DNA of 64,000 nucleotides from Tolypeutes matacus (taxonomy: Eukaryota > Chordata > Mammalia > Cingulata > Chlamyphoridae): the NCBI GenBank assembly GCA_026826555.1, contig JAKSZT010053928.1, forward strand, positions 480,720-544,719, in the 5' to 3' direction. Position numbers and translations under genes: made by a program. The notes below the pieces were generated by a model. The model worked only from the letters and a program-made list of their open reading frames with translations. It ran no database searches and was not told the origin of the DNA. Below are positions 49,496-61,644 of this stretch, piece after piece. The first letter of the stretch is position 1, and each line of letters begins with the position of its first letter.

Positions 49496-50154
49496 TCTGC
49501 TTTTACATTTCAAGGGTTCAAATATTCTGACATTTCATCCAAAGATTCTTGTTTATCTTATCTATTCTCTATAAGCTCTTCATTCTCTTTTATTCTCTGG
49601 ACACTTCCCAGGTTTATTTTCTCAATGTGCATAAACCAGAAGTGTATTCATTATTTCAGGTAACGCTCGTTTTGAGGAGGCAGGGTAAATTAAGCTCCCC
49701 ACTATACATTAATCTCCATAGTTCTTGAGTGCAGGGATATTTTTTTCTTTTTACTTTCACATTTTTAACTCCAGCACCTACTATACTTCTTGACACCATA
49801 GGCCCTCAGTACATATTTGTTGTGTCAAAAGACAGTTTCCAAAATACCTAAATGTTGCAGAAGTATAAGATGAGTATGTATCAAAGATTTATTTAACTCA
49901 TGAATGAGGGAAATCAACAGACTGCAAAGGTGGTTCTAATGTAGGCATTGAAAAATTGCTGGGTTAGATTTAAAAAGTGGTTACTTTCATCCAAGACAAT
50001 GAAATTGCAACCATCGGGCTTCTCTTCTCTACTGCACAGATATCATTTGTATCTTTACTTGAATTAAACTCATTTGCATTGTTCTAGGACAAAAATCATT
50101 TGCATTGTATCACTTTTTCAGAAGTTAACATCTACCCCTACAGAATTGTAAAAT

Positions 50155-50360
50155 ATCCTAAATTATAGTGACATTACCTATTTGTCAAGGCCTAACTGTA
50201 CAGCACAAAGTATTCACCATAATGTAAACTATAGATTTTGGTTAGTAGCAGTGCTTCAATATTAGTTTACCCACTGTAGCAAATGTACTACACTAATCTA
50301 AGGTGTCAATAATAGGGGTAACTATGTGTGTTGGTGTGTGTGTGGGGGGGGGATAAAATA
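50155..50360 (+). mobile_element. Old L1 3' UTR end, sense
   Basis: GGTTAGTAGCAGTGCTTCAA and AAATGTACTACACTAATCTA match 55030-55110 of the better-preserved sense copy. It ends in a G/T-rich stretch and an ATAAAATAAAG tail. Confidence 0.6.
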
Positions 50361-50689
50361 AAGTTTAAAAAATTAAGCTAAACAAAATATTTTTGTAATA
50401 TTGGACAGTTTAATTCATCTATAAGGTCAGGAAATTTAAAAAAATATCCTGCTTGATTTCCAAATGCAGAAACAATGTATAGGTCATTGGTAATTTGATT
50501 AATTAGATAGCTAGCCTAGTGTTTTACTTCAAGTTTCAAGTTACATTTCATCTATTTTATTCAAATTTGGGCATATAGTATGTACTCAATAAATATTTGT
50601 AGAATTAATAAATGAAGGCAGGCATTATCTAACTATCCTGGCTTTGAAGGAGTCTCGTCCAAATAATTTGCTGTTACAATACCACATAT

Positions 50690-50890
50690 TTATTCTTATG
50701 AAAGCATTGAGGAGTAGTGGGAAAATTGGGGACTGTGGAATTAGACTGGCATGGTTCAAATTGCAATTCTATGATTTAATGGTAATATGGCTTTAAGCAA
50801 ACCACTTAACCTTTCTAAGCCTTGGAACCCATCAATAAAATGGAAATATCTACTTTTCTGGGATGTTGTAAGCATTGATGCATACATAAA
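50690..50890 (+). repeat. MIR element
   Basis: ACTGGCATGGTTCAAATTGC, AAACCACTTAACCTTTCTAA, GCCTTGGAACCCATCAATAA and GGGATGTTGTAAGCATTGAT follow MIR consensus order. Confidence 0.75.
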
Positions 50891-51279
50891 TGATTTTTAA
50901 TAACATGCAAAATACCTGATAGAGACATGCGGTAAGATACAACCTAAACATGATAAAAAGGAGAGACAAATTTTCTGTCATCTGAGCAAAATAATGGAAA
51001 AACATCTCAAAAGATGAGAAATAAAAGTAGAGATATAGGACAAACACCTTCTTTTAAAATCTGTGGCAATTTCCCATTGTGCAAACACAAATGAAATGCT
51101 TCTACTTTTTATCCTATTATTATTTTAACTTTAAGAATAATTTAGGGTATAGTTTGAGGGATTTATTTGGTGATAGCAAATAATCTCTGTGGCTTCCTGG
51201 CCTTTTGAGACCAAGAATATTGTAGCTGGATCAAGATTTCTAAGTGATTGATTTTTGTTTAAGTCCTCACTTAAGATAG

Positions 51280-51830
51280 GTGTTCCAGTTACTTCTGCTG
51301 TGTAACAAATAAGCCCAGACTTAGAAGCTTAAACCAAGCATGTTATTATGCTCACAGATCCTGTGGATCAGGAATTTGGAGAGGGCACAGCGGGGATGGC
51401 TGGACTTTCTCCAGGGCATATGAGACCTCAGTTGGGAAAACTTGAAGATTGGGGGTAGCTGGTGGCTGGGAACTGGAGTCATCTGAAAGTTTGTTCACTC
51501 ACATGTCTGATACCAGGGTTAGGAGGGCTGATTACATACACGTGGCCTCTCTATGCAGTTTGGCTCCCTTTTAGCATGGTGACCTCAGGGTAATTGAATT
51601 TCTTTCATGGTGGCTCAGGGTACCAGCTACATATATTCCAGCAGAGAAGACAGAAGCTGCACTGCCTTTTATGATAGCCTTGGAAGTCATGTAGCATGTC
51701 TTCCATATACAGTATTGTTTGAAATATTCAGAAGCCTACCCACATTCAAGGGGAGGGAACATAGACCCTACCTCTTAGGAAGAGGGTGACAGGGTCAAAT
51801 TATTGAGAAGAATGTGGGTTAGGAGATACT
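51280..51830 (-). repeat. Diverged LTR/MER-type relic
   Basis: CTTCTGCTGTGTAACAAATA, ACAGATCCTGTGGATCAGGA and CCTACCCACATTCAAGGGGA resemble a common mammalian LTR-type repeat read antisense. Family uncertain. Confidence 0.35.
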
Positions 51831-52806
51831 GTTGTGGCCATCTTTGGAAAATAAAATGTGCCAAAATGAGTGATTCTGTAGAGACTGTGTTCATATTAGA
51901 AAAAGAAATGAAATATATTCTATGGTTGTCAAAGGTATTTCCTTGCAAATGAGCTATCGTCACTATCCTGCATTCTGCTAGTCATACACAGTTTTCTTTG
52001 TGGTGGACTTTTCTTTTCCTTAATGTTACATTTTCCTACTGATTAACTTACTGATAAATCTGTTTTAATATTTAATCTATTCCCAGTTCTCAAATCATTT
52101 TCTCAGGTGCCCATCAATTCCTTGTAAGTGGTTAATTGAAAGATCCTTTGAAGCATGACTTCATCTGGCTAAGGCAAATCTAAATGTCAACCTTGGAAGC
52201 AGCCAGTGACATTCAGATGTACTCCTTTCAGCTATCCTGTGGTATAGCTGTCAAAAGAGGGCCAGAAATGGTACCTTTCCCACTCACCATTTTTAGTGTA
52301 GTGGAAGGAGCTGGTACATTAGTCAGGTAGACTTGCATTAATCCCAGTTGTCCCATTTAATTGTGCAACACTAAGCAAGTTTCTTTAAAATTCTAGTTTA
52401 GTTTCCTCCTTTATATACCAAAGATAAAAATCACTACTTTACAAGGTCATAAATAAGAAATTAAATAATCTAAGAAGCTCTTAACATAGGACCTGGTTGT
52501 ATTAGGAATTTAATTAATAGTAGCTAATAATAAGGAAAATAGTAGGAAAAGGAAGAGGAGGAGGATGAAAGCTCCTGAGAGAAATAAGCAGCTATATTGT
52601 TAGAGTCTATGAGAAGTGCATAGGATTCTTCCCCTCATCTTTCTTTGGTCCATACCAGGTGGATTCTAGGCCAAAATGTAATTCTCATTGCAAAGCTTCT
52701 CTCCCCTCTTTTCCCAGTTTGCTCTTCTCTCTCATTTTCTTTTTCCTTTATTTTCTTCTGCTTTTTTGTCTCTTCCTCTGTTATCTAGTCTTTCCTGTTA
52801 CTCCTG

Positions 52807-53300
52807 TATTACTCAGGACTGGGTTCAGCTGTATTTAACAGAAAAATCCAAAATAATAGTGACATAACAAGATTATTTTTTTTCACACACAAGTCCACAG
52901 GCAAGCAGCCTAGGGGTAATATGGTGAGTCCCCAGTTTATTGAGAACCGAAGTGCTTCTCCGCTACCCTTAACATATCCCTGTATGGCTCAATATAGCTG
53001 CTCAAGCTCCAGGCATCACAATTGCATTATAGACAGCAGGACATAGGAAAGGGTTATTTTTGAAAAGGCGTATGAATACTACCCTTCCACACCTTTAAGT
53101 AACTAGACTCTTTGGAAATCCCACACAACACTTCTGTTTTACAGTTTGCATTGGGCAGAATTTAATCATATGATCATACACCACAGGTAAGGTTAGGAAA
53201 AATAGTCCTTTATTCTGGGAAGCAATATAACCAGCTAAAAAGCAGAGTCCTGTTACTAAGAACAAGAGAAAGAATGGGTGTTGGTGTAGCAATGAGCAGT
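52807..53300 (-). repeat. Diverged LTR/MER-type relic
   Basis: AGTCCACAGGCAAGCAGCCT, CACACAACACTTCTGTTTTA and TTTATTCTGGGAAGCAATAT match a mammalian repeat class whose name I cannot fix from sequence alone. Confidence 0.35.
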
Positions 53301-53929
53301 TTTTGTCACAACTCCTATTTCCCTTTTCTTATTTCCTTCTATTTTACCTCTGTAAACTCATAACAAAAATGTCCTTTCATCCAAGAAATGAACACAAGAA
53401 GTGCTAATGATGAAGACATATAATAAAAAGAAAATATATAAACACATATGTTGAGAAAATGTTTAATGTAAAATAAAGAAAGGATCCAGATATAGACTGT
53501 CCTTAGAAAGAGAAAGTTAATCCTAATAAAGGAGCTATGCACACTCAGATTGCAGGGGGTGCAGGACCTACAGCAGAACCTGGGGAGCAGTTATGAGGAG
53601 CTAATAAGCACTTTTCACAAGAGGAGAAGAATGGAGAAAAAGAAACAGGGAGAGTAAAGCTTAGTGAGTAGACTTCTGGAGTTGCTTACTAAGAAGGGCA
53701 ACTCAGACATGGAAACTGAGTCAGAATCCAAGAACTGAAAATCCTGAGAAATGTTCATTAGTGATTCCTGTGAGCAGATCCAACAAAGTAGAGTGATGGG
53801 AGAGTAGCAACTCCTGTTTAATGAGGTAGGAGCCCTTGAAGCTAGGGTAGGATGTAAAGCAATTAAAGGGGAAATAGCTCAGAATGTGAGGATGTAGGAG
53901 AAAATTATAAGAATGGGATCTTTGAACAT

Positions 53930-55250
53930 GTCTCTGAACCTTTTCTGTGCATCCAAATCACCTGGGGAAGGTTTCTAAAAGGTAGATGTTCACTCTCTCT
54001 AAGCCAAACTCAGCATATAAGCATACTACCTTGCCCCCAGAGTGGGACATGACTCCCTGAGATGAGCCTCCCTGGCATCAAGGGATTATTACCAAGCATC
54101 AATTAGTGATATATCTCAAAAGAAACCTTGACCAAGAGGGGGGAAACATTAAATACAAAAGAGTTTTTACAACTAAGAGATTTCAAAATGAGTCAGGAGG
54201 TCATTCCAGAGGTTATGCTTATGCACATCTCAGGCAGTATCTCACTGACTGCCACAGTAAACAAAGCCTCAGACACCGGTGCTTCTGAGGGATCTAGAGA
54301 CATCCAGATTCTATGGGCAATGCACATAACCCCATGAAATCAGCACCCCATTGGTGGGCCTTACCTTGAAATATATGATAACCTATCTCCCCAATGCATC
54401 AGAGTTAGAGTCATGAATAATTTCCCTACACATGATTTTTCTTCTACCCCTTTTATTTGAACCTATAATTAGCACTATACCTGTTAAATATATGTCCCAG
54501 AGACTTAAATCTTCAGTCTGTTCACATGCTGGTTGAGCCCTGAATCTCAGCAGAGTTGCAGCCAACACCTACCCTCCAGTTCGTTGGATGCACCCAGGAC
54601 AACTAACAAAAGGATGATGATGGACAACGCCCATCCCCCAAAAACAGAGAATATCTACAACTGCAAGCAAGACAGTTCCATCCTTCTGCCCCATGGGATT
54701 TAAACCCCTTCTCAATCAGAAACAGAGTGGGCATCCCCATCCCCAAATCCTCAAGATTGAGGAATGAATAAACTTAAGGGGGGAATGCAACTATGGACTA
54801 AAGTAGACATTATTATTCTAGCAACAGAAGAACTTGTATCATTGATATGAAGGGAGTGGCCACCAGAGATTCGGAGGGAGGGAGAGGGAAGAATAGGTAT
54901 AACATGGGGCAGTTTGGGGACATTGGAATTGTCCTGCATGACATTGCAATCACAAATACAGGCCATTATACATTATGTCAAAACCTATAAAATTCCATGG
55001 GGCAAAGTGTAAACTGTCATGTAAATAGTCCATGGTTAGTAGCAATGCTTCAATATGTGTTCATCAATTGTAACAAATGTACCACACTAATGAAAGATGT
55101 TGATAATGTGGGAGGGGGAGGAGGTGGGGATTCAAAAAAAAAAAAAAAAAAAAGTAACGCCCAGACTCCCATCCCTAGAGATTCTAGTTCAGGTGGTCTG
55201 GGGTGGGGCCCCGACATCAGTAATTTTTAAAGGATTCTAGAACCACTGAT
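53930..55250. mobile_element. MER5A-like hAT MITE split by an L1 tail
   Basis: The left part is about 53930-53990 (CATCCAAATCACCTGGGGAA). The right part is about 55155-55250 (CTGGGGTGGGGCCCCGACAT, ending GAACCACTG). Together they follow the MER5A consensus around the 1.16 kb L1 insertion. Confidence 0.65.
53991..55153 (+). mobile_element. L1 long 3' UTR, sense, inserted in a MITE
   Basis: This is the reverse complement of the 3' UTRs at 28190-29450 and 46300-47560 (GATGAGCCTCCCTGGCATCA, AATGAGTCAGGAGGTCATTC, AAATCTTCAGTCTGTTCACA). It ends with a G-rich tract (GGGAGGGGGAGGAGGTGGGG) and about 18 A. There is no ORF2 sequence; it is 5'-truncated within the UTR. Confidence 0.85.
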
Positions 55251-55731
55251 CTAGAGGAAAGGCTGAAAAAGAAGTAACTTTATGATTGCTTAAGGCCTTA
55301 AACCCTTTCCCAAACGAGAAGACAGACAGGAGACTGTTGTTCTGAGCTACACTTAGATTTTCTGTACCCATAAATTCCCTTTCAATGGAATAAAAAAGCC
55401 TGGTCAGGCTCTTGCACTGGGTGTGCTGGTTTCATTGAATGGGGTGAGGGAGGCAGTGTCCATACTAGCGAAGATTGTTGAAGACGGTGGTTTCCTCTTT
55501 CTTATTCTTTGGGTGGTGGCAGCAAAAAGTTCACCTGAAAACAATGATGAGTTCCTGACGAACCTCAAGAGTCGGCATATTTTTGGAGGAATATTTTGTC
55601 TTTACCCGGCTTTCCATAGGTGGTATTTGGTTGTTAAATGGGCAGTAAAAAAAAAAAAAAAAAAGATTCCCATGAGATGCTCTTTTCCTGATGACCATAC
55701 GGTAATATACCTCATTTTAAGAATATATACA

Positions 55732-55879
55732 GGGAAGTGGCTGTGGCTCAATCAGTAGGGCTCCCGTTTACCATATAGGAGGCAAGCCCGCCTGCACGGC
55801 GTGGTTAGCTGACCCAGCGAGCACAAGCAGCAAGGGGGGGGATAAATGAATAAATAAATAAAATCTTTAAAAAAAAAAA
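55732..55879 (+). mobile_element. DAS SINE with deleted B-box block
   Basis: It is the same subfamily as 27714-27896 and 49307-49495. After ACCATATAGGAGG it jumps straight to CAAGCCCGCC, lacking about 35 bp that include the B box. The rest is intact to AATAAATAAATAAAATC and poly-A. A perfect 13-bp target-site duplication AAGAATATATACA lies at 55719-55731 and 55880-55892. It lies 241 bp upstream of the PDE11A exon at 56121. Confidence 0.93.
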
Positions 55880-56120
55880 AAGAATATATACATATTTTAT
55901 AAAATGTATTAAAACTTTGACATTGCATGCTGTGTAAGAAATAAACTACAAAATGTAGGATAGAATGTTCCTCTTCTGTCCCTTAGGATTTCCCCACTTA
56001 AAATATCTCTTTAATCCCCATTTATCATAGTAATCATTTAAAGAAAAATGTTTATTGCATTATTTTAGAACTGTGAGGAAGCTTTAATTGACCTGGCTTT
56101 ATTATCTTTCTGTGTGGCAG

Positions 56121-56185
56121 GTGGTGAAGTTTACCAAATCCTTTGAATTGATGTCCCCAAAGTGCAGCACTGATGCTGAGAACAG
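56121..56185 (+). CDS. PDE11A: PDE11A coding exon: early GAF-B
   Basis: This is 65 nt, read as VVKFTKSFELMSPKCSTDAEN plus two bases (AG) of a split codon, so the exon ends in phase 2. A serine would be completed by the next exon, as expected from the family sequence. It is continuous with the exon ending …DIESP at 23564. It covers about residues 435-456, within GAF-B. The acceptor follows a TTTCTGTGTGGCAG tract; the donor is CAG|GTAGGG. The ATG at 56151-56153 corresponds to the start methionine of the shortest (490-residue) isoform. From memory, the human residue at the T of CSTDAEN is A, so this would be a lineage substitution. The following exon was not found in the remaining 7.8 kb. Confidence 0.93.
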
Positions 56186-57039
56186 GTAGGGCTTACAGGT
56201 TTCTTGTTTGCCTTTTGGTGCTCTTGGTCCTTGGTAATTAACAGCACTGCATATTCTCTGAGGATAGGACTTGTGTGTCTTTCTCTACATCAGCAAGTGC
56301 AACCAACTAGTATTGCTTTTCTGTAGGTCAGAGATTAAATAAAAACTGTAATTTAAAAATCTATAATTTAAAAATGCATGCATATGTCTAGTTTGCACTC
56401 GGTTTTTAAGACCAAGCTTAGTACTAACTATGTGATTGAAATGTTGCCTTTAGCTTTCAGTCCCTTTCTTCCCTGACCTTTGTAATGTTTTCTAAATACA
56501 TCTTAAAATATTCTGGGGATTTCTGAGCTTTGTATTCAAGTCCATTTGCAAACTAACATGGAGTGCCAATGGAGCAAACCTGTTTTCTTTTGGCTAGCAG
56601 TTTCAATCTCTCCACACATCAAATATTTGACGAAAACTGCTAACTAAGGAAGTCAATTTTTAGACATTCCCCAACTAGGCAAATAGTGTAATGTTGTGCC
56701 TGTCCCTTTCTTTCTCTTCTTCCTTTTTGTTTGCTTATATTTTGCTAATAACATCTTCTTGGAAAAAAGAGTGAAAGTTTCTTGTAATTCACTTTGGATC
56801 ATTGTTGGCATTTCTGAGGCTTTTACCAGGGTAAAAGTGAAGGTGGGGGCATTCAATGAATTTCTGCCAGCTTTGCACTGAGTTGGCTGCTACCAAAAAA
56901 AAAAAAAAAATTCTCTTTACTTTGGTCACCTCCAGAGGAAAGGCTACAAAAAAAAAAAAAAAAAGAAGGAAATTGACCAATTTGCAGAGATATGGAGAAA
57001 AACAGGTAAAGCCCCCAGAGCAGCATAGTAATTGTGACA

Positions 57040-57290
57040 GTGATGATGATACTGGTACCAGCCAAAACCTTGTGAACAGCTTCCAGTCACTGAGTGCTGA
57101 GTGCACCATATACTGCGTTAAATGCTTTACATACATTTAGTCCCCAGAGCAATCCTATGAAGTAGACATCATTACTCCTGCATGACAGGAGAAAACCAAG
57201 GTTCAGTGAGCTCAAGTAACTTGTTCAAGGCCCTGCAGCCAGCAAGTTAGCCACATCCAAGGACAAGATCACCTAGATCAGACTCACCCA
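57040..57290 (+). repeat. MIR element
   Basis: CATTTAGTCCCCAGAGCAAT, CCTATGAAGTAGACATCATT, AGGTTCAGTGAGCTCAAGTA and ACTTGTTCAAGGCCCTGCAG are in MIR order. Confidence 0.75.
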
Positions 57291-57639
57291 ACCTCTGGAT
57301 TTGATCTCATTGCCAGACACAATTTAAAGTCTGGTATTTGATCCCATCTAGTGACTATCCATTGGGTAAAATGCCTTTCCAAATCTGGCTGATCTTCAAA
57401 ATCAGCTTGACAACTAGGTAAAAATAAAATTCTCAGGTTCCGCATTGAAAGAATCTGATTCAATATGTCAAAAGTGAGATCTTAAAGAGGTATATATTCA
57501 AACTCCCCCTGTAATACCTGTTTCAAGATGTAATATTCAAGGATAATTTGATTTTACATATCTATTATTGCTTTTAAGTTCAGGAAATAGCAATCAATAC
57601 ATTAAAATGGATACTTTATTTAGTTACTTTACTTTTTAT

Positions 57640-57935
57640 CCAGCATATGAAGTTTAAATGAGGCCTTTGCTACATACTATATAATTCCCCTTATGAGACA
57701 TTCTGGAAAAGGCTAAATTATAAGAACAGCAAGCAGATCAGCAGTTGCAAGGGGCTAGAGGTAGAGAGAGGGGTTGACTACAAAAGAGCACAGGGGAATG
57801 TTGGGGTGTAATGGAACTGTTCTAAAACTTGATTGTATCGGTAGTTGTAGAACTACGCATTTGTCAAAACTTGGAGAACTGTCTGCTGAAAAGGTGAATT
57901 TTACTATATGTGAATTCCACCTTAAAATGGGAAAA
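57640..57935 (+). mobile_element. L1M 3' UTR relic
   Basis: CAGATCAGCAGTTGCAAGGG, TTGGGGTGTAATGGAACTGT, CATTTGTCAAAACTTGGAGA and TGTGAATTCCACCTTAAAAT match old mammalian L1 3' UTR sequence in order. Confidence 0.7.
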
Positions 57936-59194
57936 AAGAGGCCTTTTCTAAGAGGTTTTTATTTTGTGAAAATGTATTTATGTACATATCTATATCTAAT
58001 GGCAGCTAATTTATACCTAACAAAGATATTTAGGCATAGAGAGTTACTAGTAGTCTACTCAGCAATTTTCCTAAGTAGAATGTTGTAACATAATGTGAAA
58101 TACAATAGAAAAATATATATTGGTGCTGTTTCATTGTATGTCTTCCATATGAGTGTGGGGAGAGCATTATGGAGTTATTAAAACTCAATCTTTGAGATCC
58201 TAATGCAATATTATTCTTTTTTATACTGCTGAATGTGTTCCCATGGTCACTGCAGAGTTAAAAAACTTCTGGCCTTTTGATTATTTTTAATGCTAAAAGA
58301 ACTTCCATGTCAAAACTAAATGACCCAGGACCCGGACTGCCCTTGGTACACTTTCAGATAATAAAAAAAAAGGAAGAAAGAAAGAAAGGTCAGGTTTTCT
58401 TTAGAGAGATGTGTGAAGAGTGCCTTTGAACTTTGACATTATGAGATAGTCCTCTCCATCATTCTATTTATGGTCCTTACATTAATGTAGAGTGTACATT
58501 ATCTCAGCAGACCTTTCCTAGATGGTCCAGTAATTTTCCTCTTGTAGATGTGGGATCTTCAGTCATTTATTGGAAGTCAAAGGAATAAAGACAAGTAGCT
58601 TTCGCATTTACTTTGTCAATGGCCATGGAGGAGACATTGAAACAGAATACAGGTCTACAAATCACAGCCTGCTCTCAACACATTGTAAATTTTTCCTTTA
58701 AACTTTCATCACTTAACATCTTCACTCTAGAAAATGTCCATTAGACACCTTAGTTCTCGGGACATCATTCAAAGTTATAATTGGATAGTTTTTAAAGATA
58801 AATTCTAAGGCACCATGCAACAAAGTTTCCAGATACTATTTTAATTTTGATGAACTCAGGTTTGCAGGTTCCCACCTTTAATAGACAGTCCTTGAAGATT
58901 TTTTAAAAAACCAATTTTATGGCTTACTCATCATTTCTGCTTATTGACTTATGTAACCAACTCCTTTGTTATAGCTAGTCTCTCTTGGCTCCCACACAAT
59001 ACCAATGAATTCAAGAGCTGGAAATGATTTGATCCATCCCTCTGTGCTGTGTGCTGCCTCTGGGACATCCTTGGTAGCACCTCCAGTAATAAGAGTCTCA
59101 CTGTGTCATGATGGACTTCTTCCATTGACAGGGAGTTCTAATGGTGAGAAAGGCATTTTATGTTGAGTTACATTCCACTGGAGACAGTTATTCC

Positions 59195-59345
59195 TTCATT
59201 AATTTTATTTCTTCAGTAGTCATTTATTGAGTACTTACTCTGTGCTGGGTGTTCTGCTAGGAGGTGGGCGTCACAGAGATTAAAAAACAAATCAGCAGTC
59301 TCTGCCTTCTGGGAGTACGTTAAGAATATAACATAAAGTAACTCA
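59195..59345 (-). repeat. L2 3' end, antisense
   Basis: AGTCATTTATTGAGTACTTA, CTCTGTGCTGGGTGTTCTGC and CAGTCTCTGCCTTCTGGGAG are the antisense L2 3' terminus. Confidence 0.6.
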
Positions 59346-61644
59346 GATTTTGCCAGGTTTCCAGGCTATGGCTATAAAAATAGAGCCACATTAAAAGTAA
59401 TAATTTACATTTACTGCTTATTCATTTCTTCCCAGTAATGTAAAATCCTCTGCTCTTGAAGTATTTCTTGGGGTCCCAAAGATGGTTTTTTAAACCAATT
59501 TTATTGCTGATTCCTCATTTCTCCCAAGTGCTTACTTATCAACTTTACCTCCCCCTCTGGACGTGACAGAGTAGCAGCTGCTGGGTTATGGACTTCCCGT
59601 CCCACTCTAGAATTCCCGTGGGCATAACTGCCCTCCTCACCAGTGCGGGGCCACAGCTCCCCCAGCACTGTCTTTGTTTGGCCTTCCCAAACCCAAACAT
59701 GGCTGAGTAATTTGTGCAGAAGCAGGAAGAAGACTCATATCCCCTATGATGTATCACAGTTTGTTGCCCGACCCTAAACAACCCAGTGTATGCCCCATTT
59801 TTTACATGTTTTCCTTAAGTTTTTGTTTGCAGCCCCTCTTTCTCCAAAGGACTCAGACATTCGTGGGGCCAGGCTTATGAAACAGATCACAGATTGTGGG
59901 CCAGCCACCAAGTTGTTCTGATTCCCTACCTCTCTTCCACCTCAGCCATCAGGTTTGCAGGCTCACAGTCTGTTTCCATCCATGCAAATAAACTCACGCA
60001 AATAGATGCCCAGAGGCCATAGACTCTCACGTACAAACAGGCCTGAATCTCAGTTAAGCCTCACATTGCTTTCTCTGTGAGTAAATCAATGACTGCAGTG
60101 CAATTCAATACCTTCTATAAAAAGTATGTGAAGGTGGTATTTTAATACAGAGGAGGGAAATCCAACTCACTGGGGAGAAATAGAAGGTGATCCTCAGGGA
60201 TTGCTTTCAGTGTTGTAGGATTATAGGAATTAGTGAAGGGAGCCATCTTCCAGGTAGATGAAACATCACAAACAGGCATAAAGGTGAGAGAGAGAACACG
60301 GGTTGTTTCATATTTAGGGCTGTGAGCTCTTGTCACAAGGCTCTCCATGATTCACAGTGATGGTTTTAACCCCTCCTGAGGGCACTCAGCTGCCCAGAAT
60401 GCCATCCGACTGGAATGAGTGTCCTATCAGATCCTTCTGAGATGCTCAAACTCCCATGCTTAGAAGCCCCTCCTAATTAGCCTGGAGGCTGGCTACAGGC
60501 CTGCTTGCTCACAGGAGAGTCACAGCATATTCAGCATATCCAGATTTCCACTCCTACGAGCAGTAGTGTGGAAGAGCCACTGGAGAAATGGCAAACTGAA
60601 GCCACCCAGGGATTACACCTATTGCCTTAACCACGTGGCAACAAGTCAGTACTGGAAGACGGCCACCCCTTCTCTAGAGCAACAATCTCTGTTGTTTGAT
60701 CGTTCCTCATTTCTCATGTCCCCAGACTCTTCACCATGTTTTTCACTCTCCCTTGGATGTGCTCTTATTCGCCAGGGTCCTTTTTAAAGTGCCATTTCCC
60801 AGAATGGAACATGGTTTTCCATTTGTTTCTGGAATCAGAGCAGATTAGAGCGAGTGAGAGACGTACCTCCCTTTTTCAGAATAAAATACTGTTAACACAT
60901 TGATCATTCACAATCTAGTGTTGTCAAAACTTACTTTTTTAAAATTTTAAGATCTTGTCCAATCCATTCAACTCTCCACCTCCCCAGGTTTCACTTCAGG
61001 ACCTTTCCTGAGAACTCTAATTTAAGAATATTCAGTGAATCAGCCTGAGAAAACTTTCTTTGTGCTGTTGTTCAACTTTTAATAAACCTCTTTTCTACCC
61101 TCACTGGGAACAGGTAGTACGAATGATCATATATATTAAGAGATGGAAAAGAACATTTGTGGAAATCTTAATAGCTAGAAATTTTTATTTCATTTAAAAT
61201 ATTTCTGGCCAGAGTGTGTTTATGTATCTCCTAGGTATAAATACGGATGCTTTGGAAATTGCACTTTCTCGGTTCTGTTATTAAGGTGCAAAAATACCAA
61301 ATGGTAACTTAGTATCTATAATTTCTAGAAGGTAACATCTAACTAGAAAGGAATTGTTTACATAATCAGTGAGTGGAATGTAGTGAAAATATTGTCATTA
61401 AAAAACCCAAGCTTTATAACCATCTCAGCCCTCTGGAGTTGGGGGAGTTGAGGGGACACAATTTATTTCAGTGGGAAACTTAATCTTTTTTAATCTTTAG
61501 AATATATTTTTCATTTGTTGCTCCTGGAAGGGAAGGTGAAAAATAAAACTAGAAATCTTAGAGCAACTAAAGGCAATACCATTTGTTTAATGAGCCTTTG
61601 AGCATGCAGGTCAGCCTGCAGCTTCTGGGGAATGGGAAACTAAA

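Larger units (their letters stand above)
23565..56120 (+). other. PDE11A: PDE11A intron between linker and early GAF-B exons (32.6 kb)
   Basis: The intron starts GTAAGTGAG and ends GTGTGGCAG. It is mostly decayed transposable elements, listed separately. Stretches where I recognise nothing are 23700-24740, 25050-27080 (the part around 25030-25210 is GC-rich), 31010-31880, 37740-38890, 39670-40050, 40950-43180 (with a short GT run), 45370-46240, 49520-50150, 50900-51280, 51840-52800 and 55255-55718. Confidence 0.85.

Noticed and set aside
56896..56964. Two A runs as the tails of two retrocopies
   Set aside because: No target-site duplication or element body could be identified next to either run.
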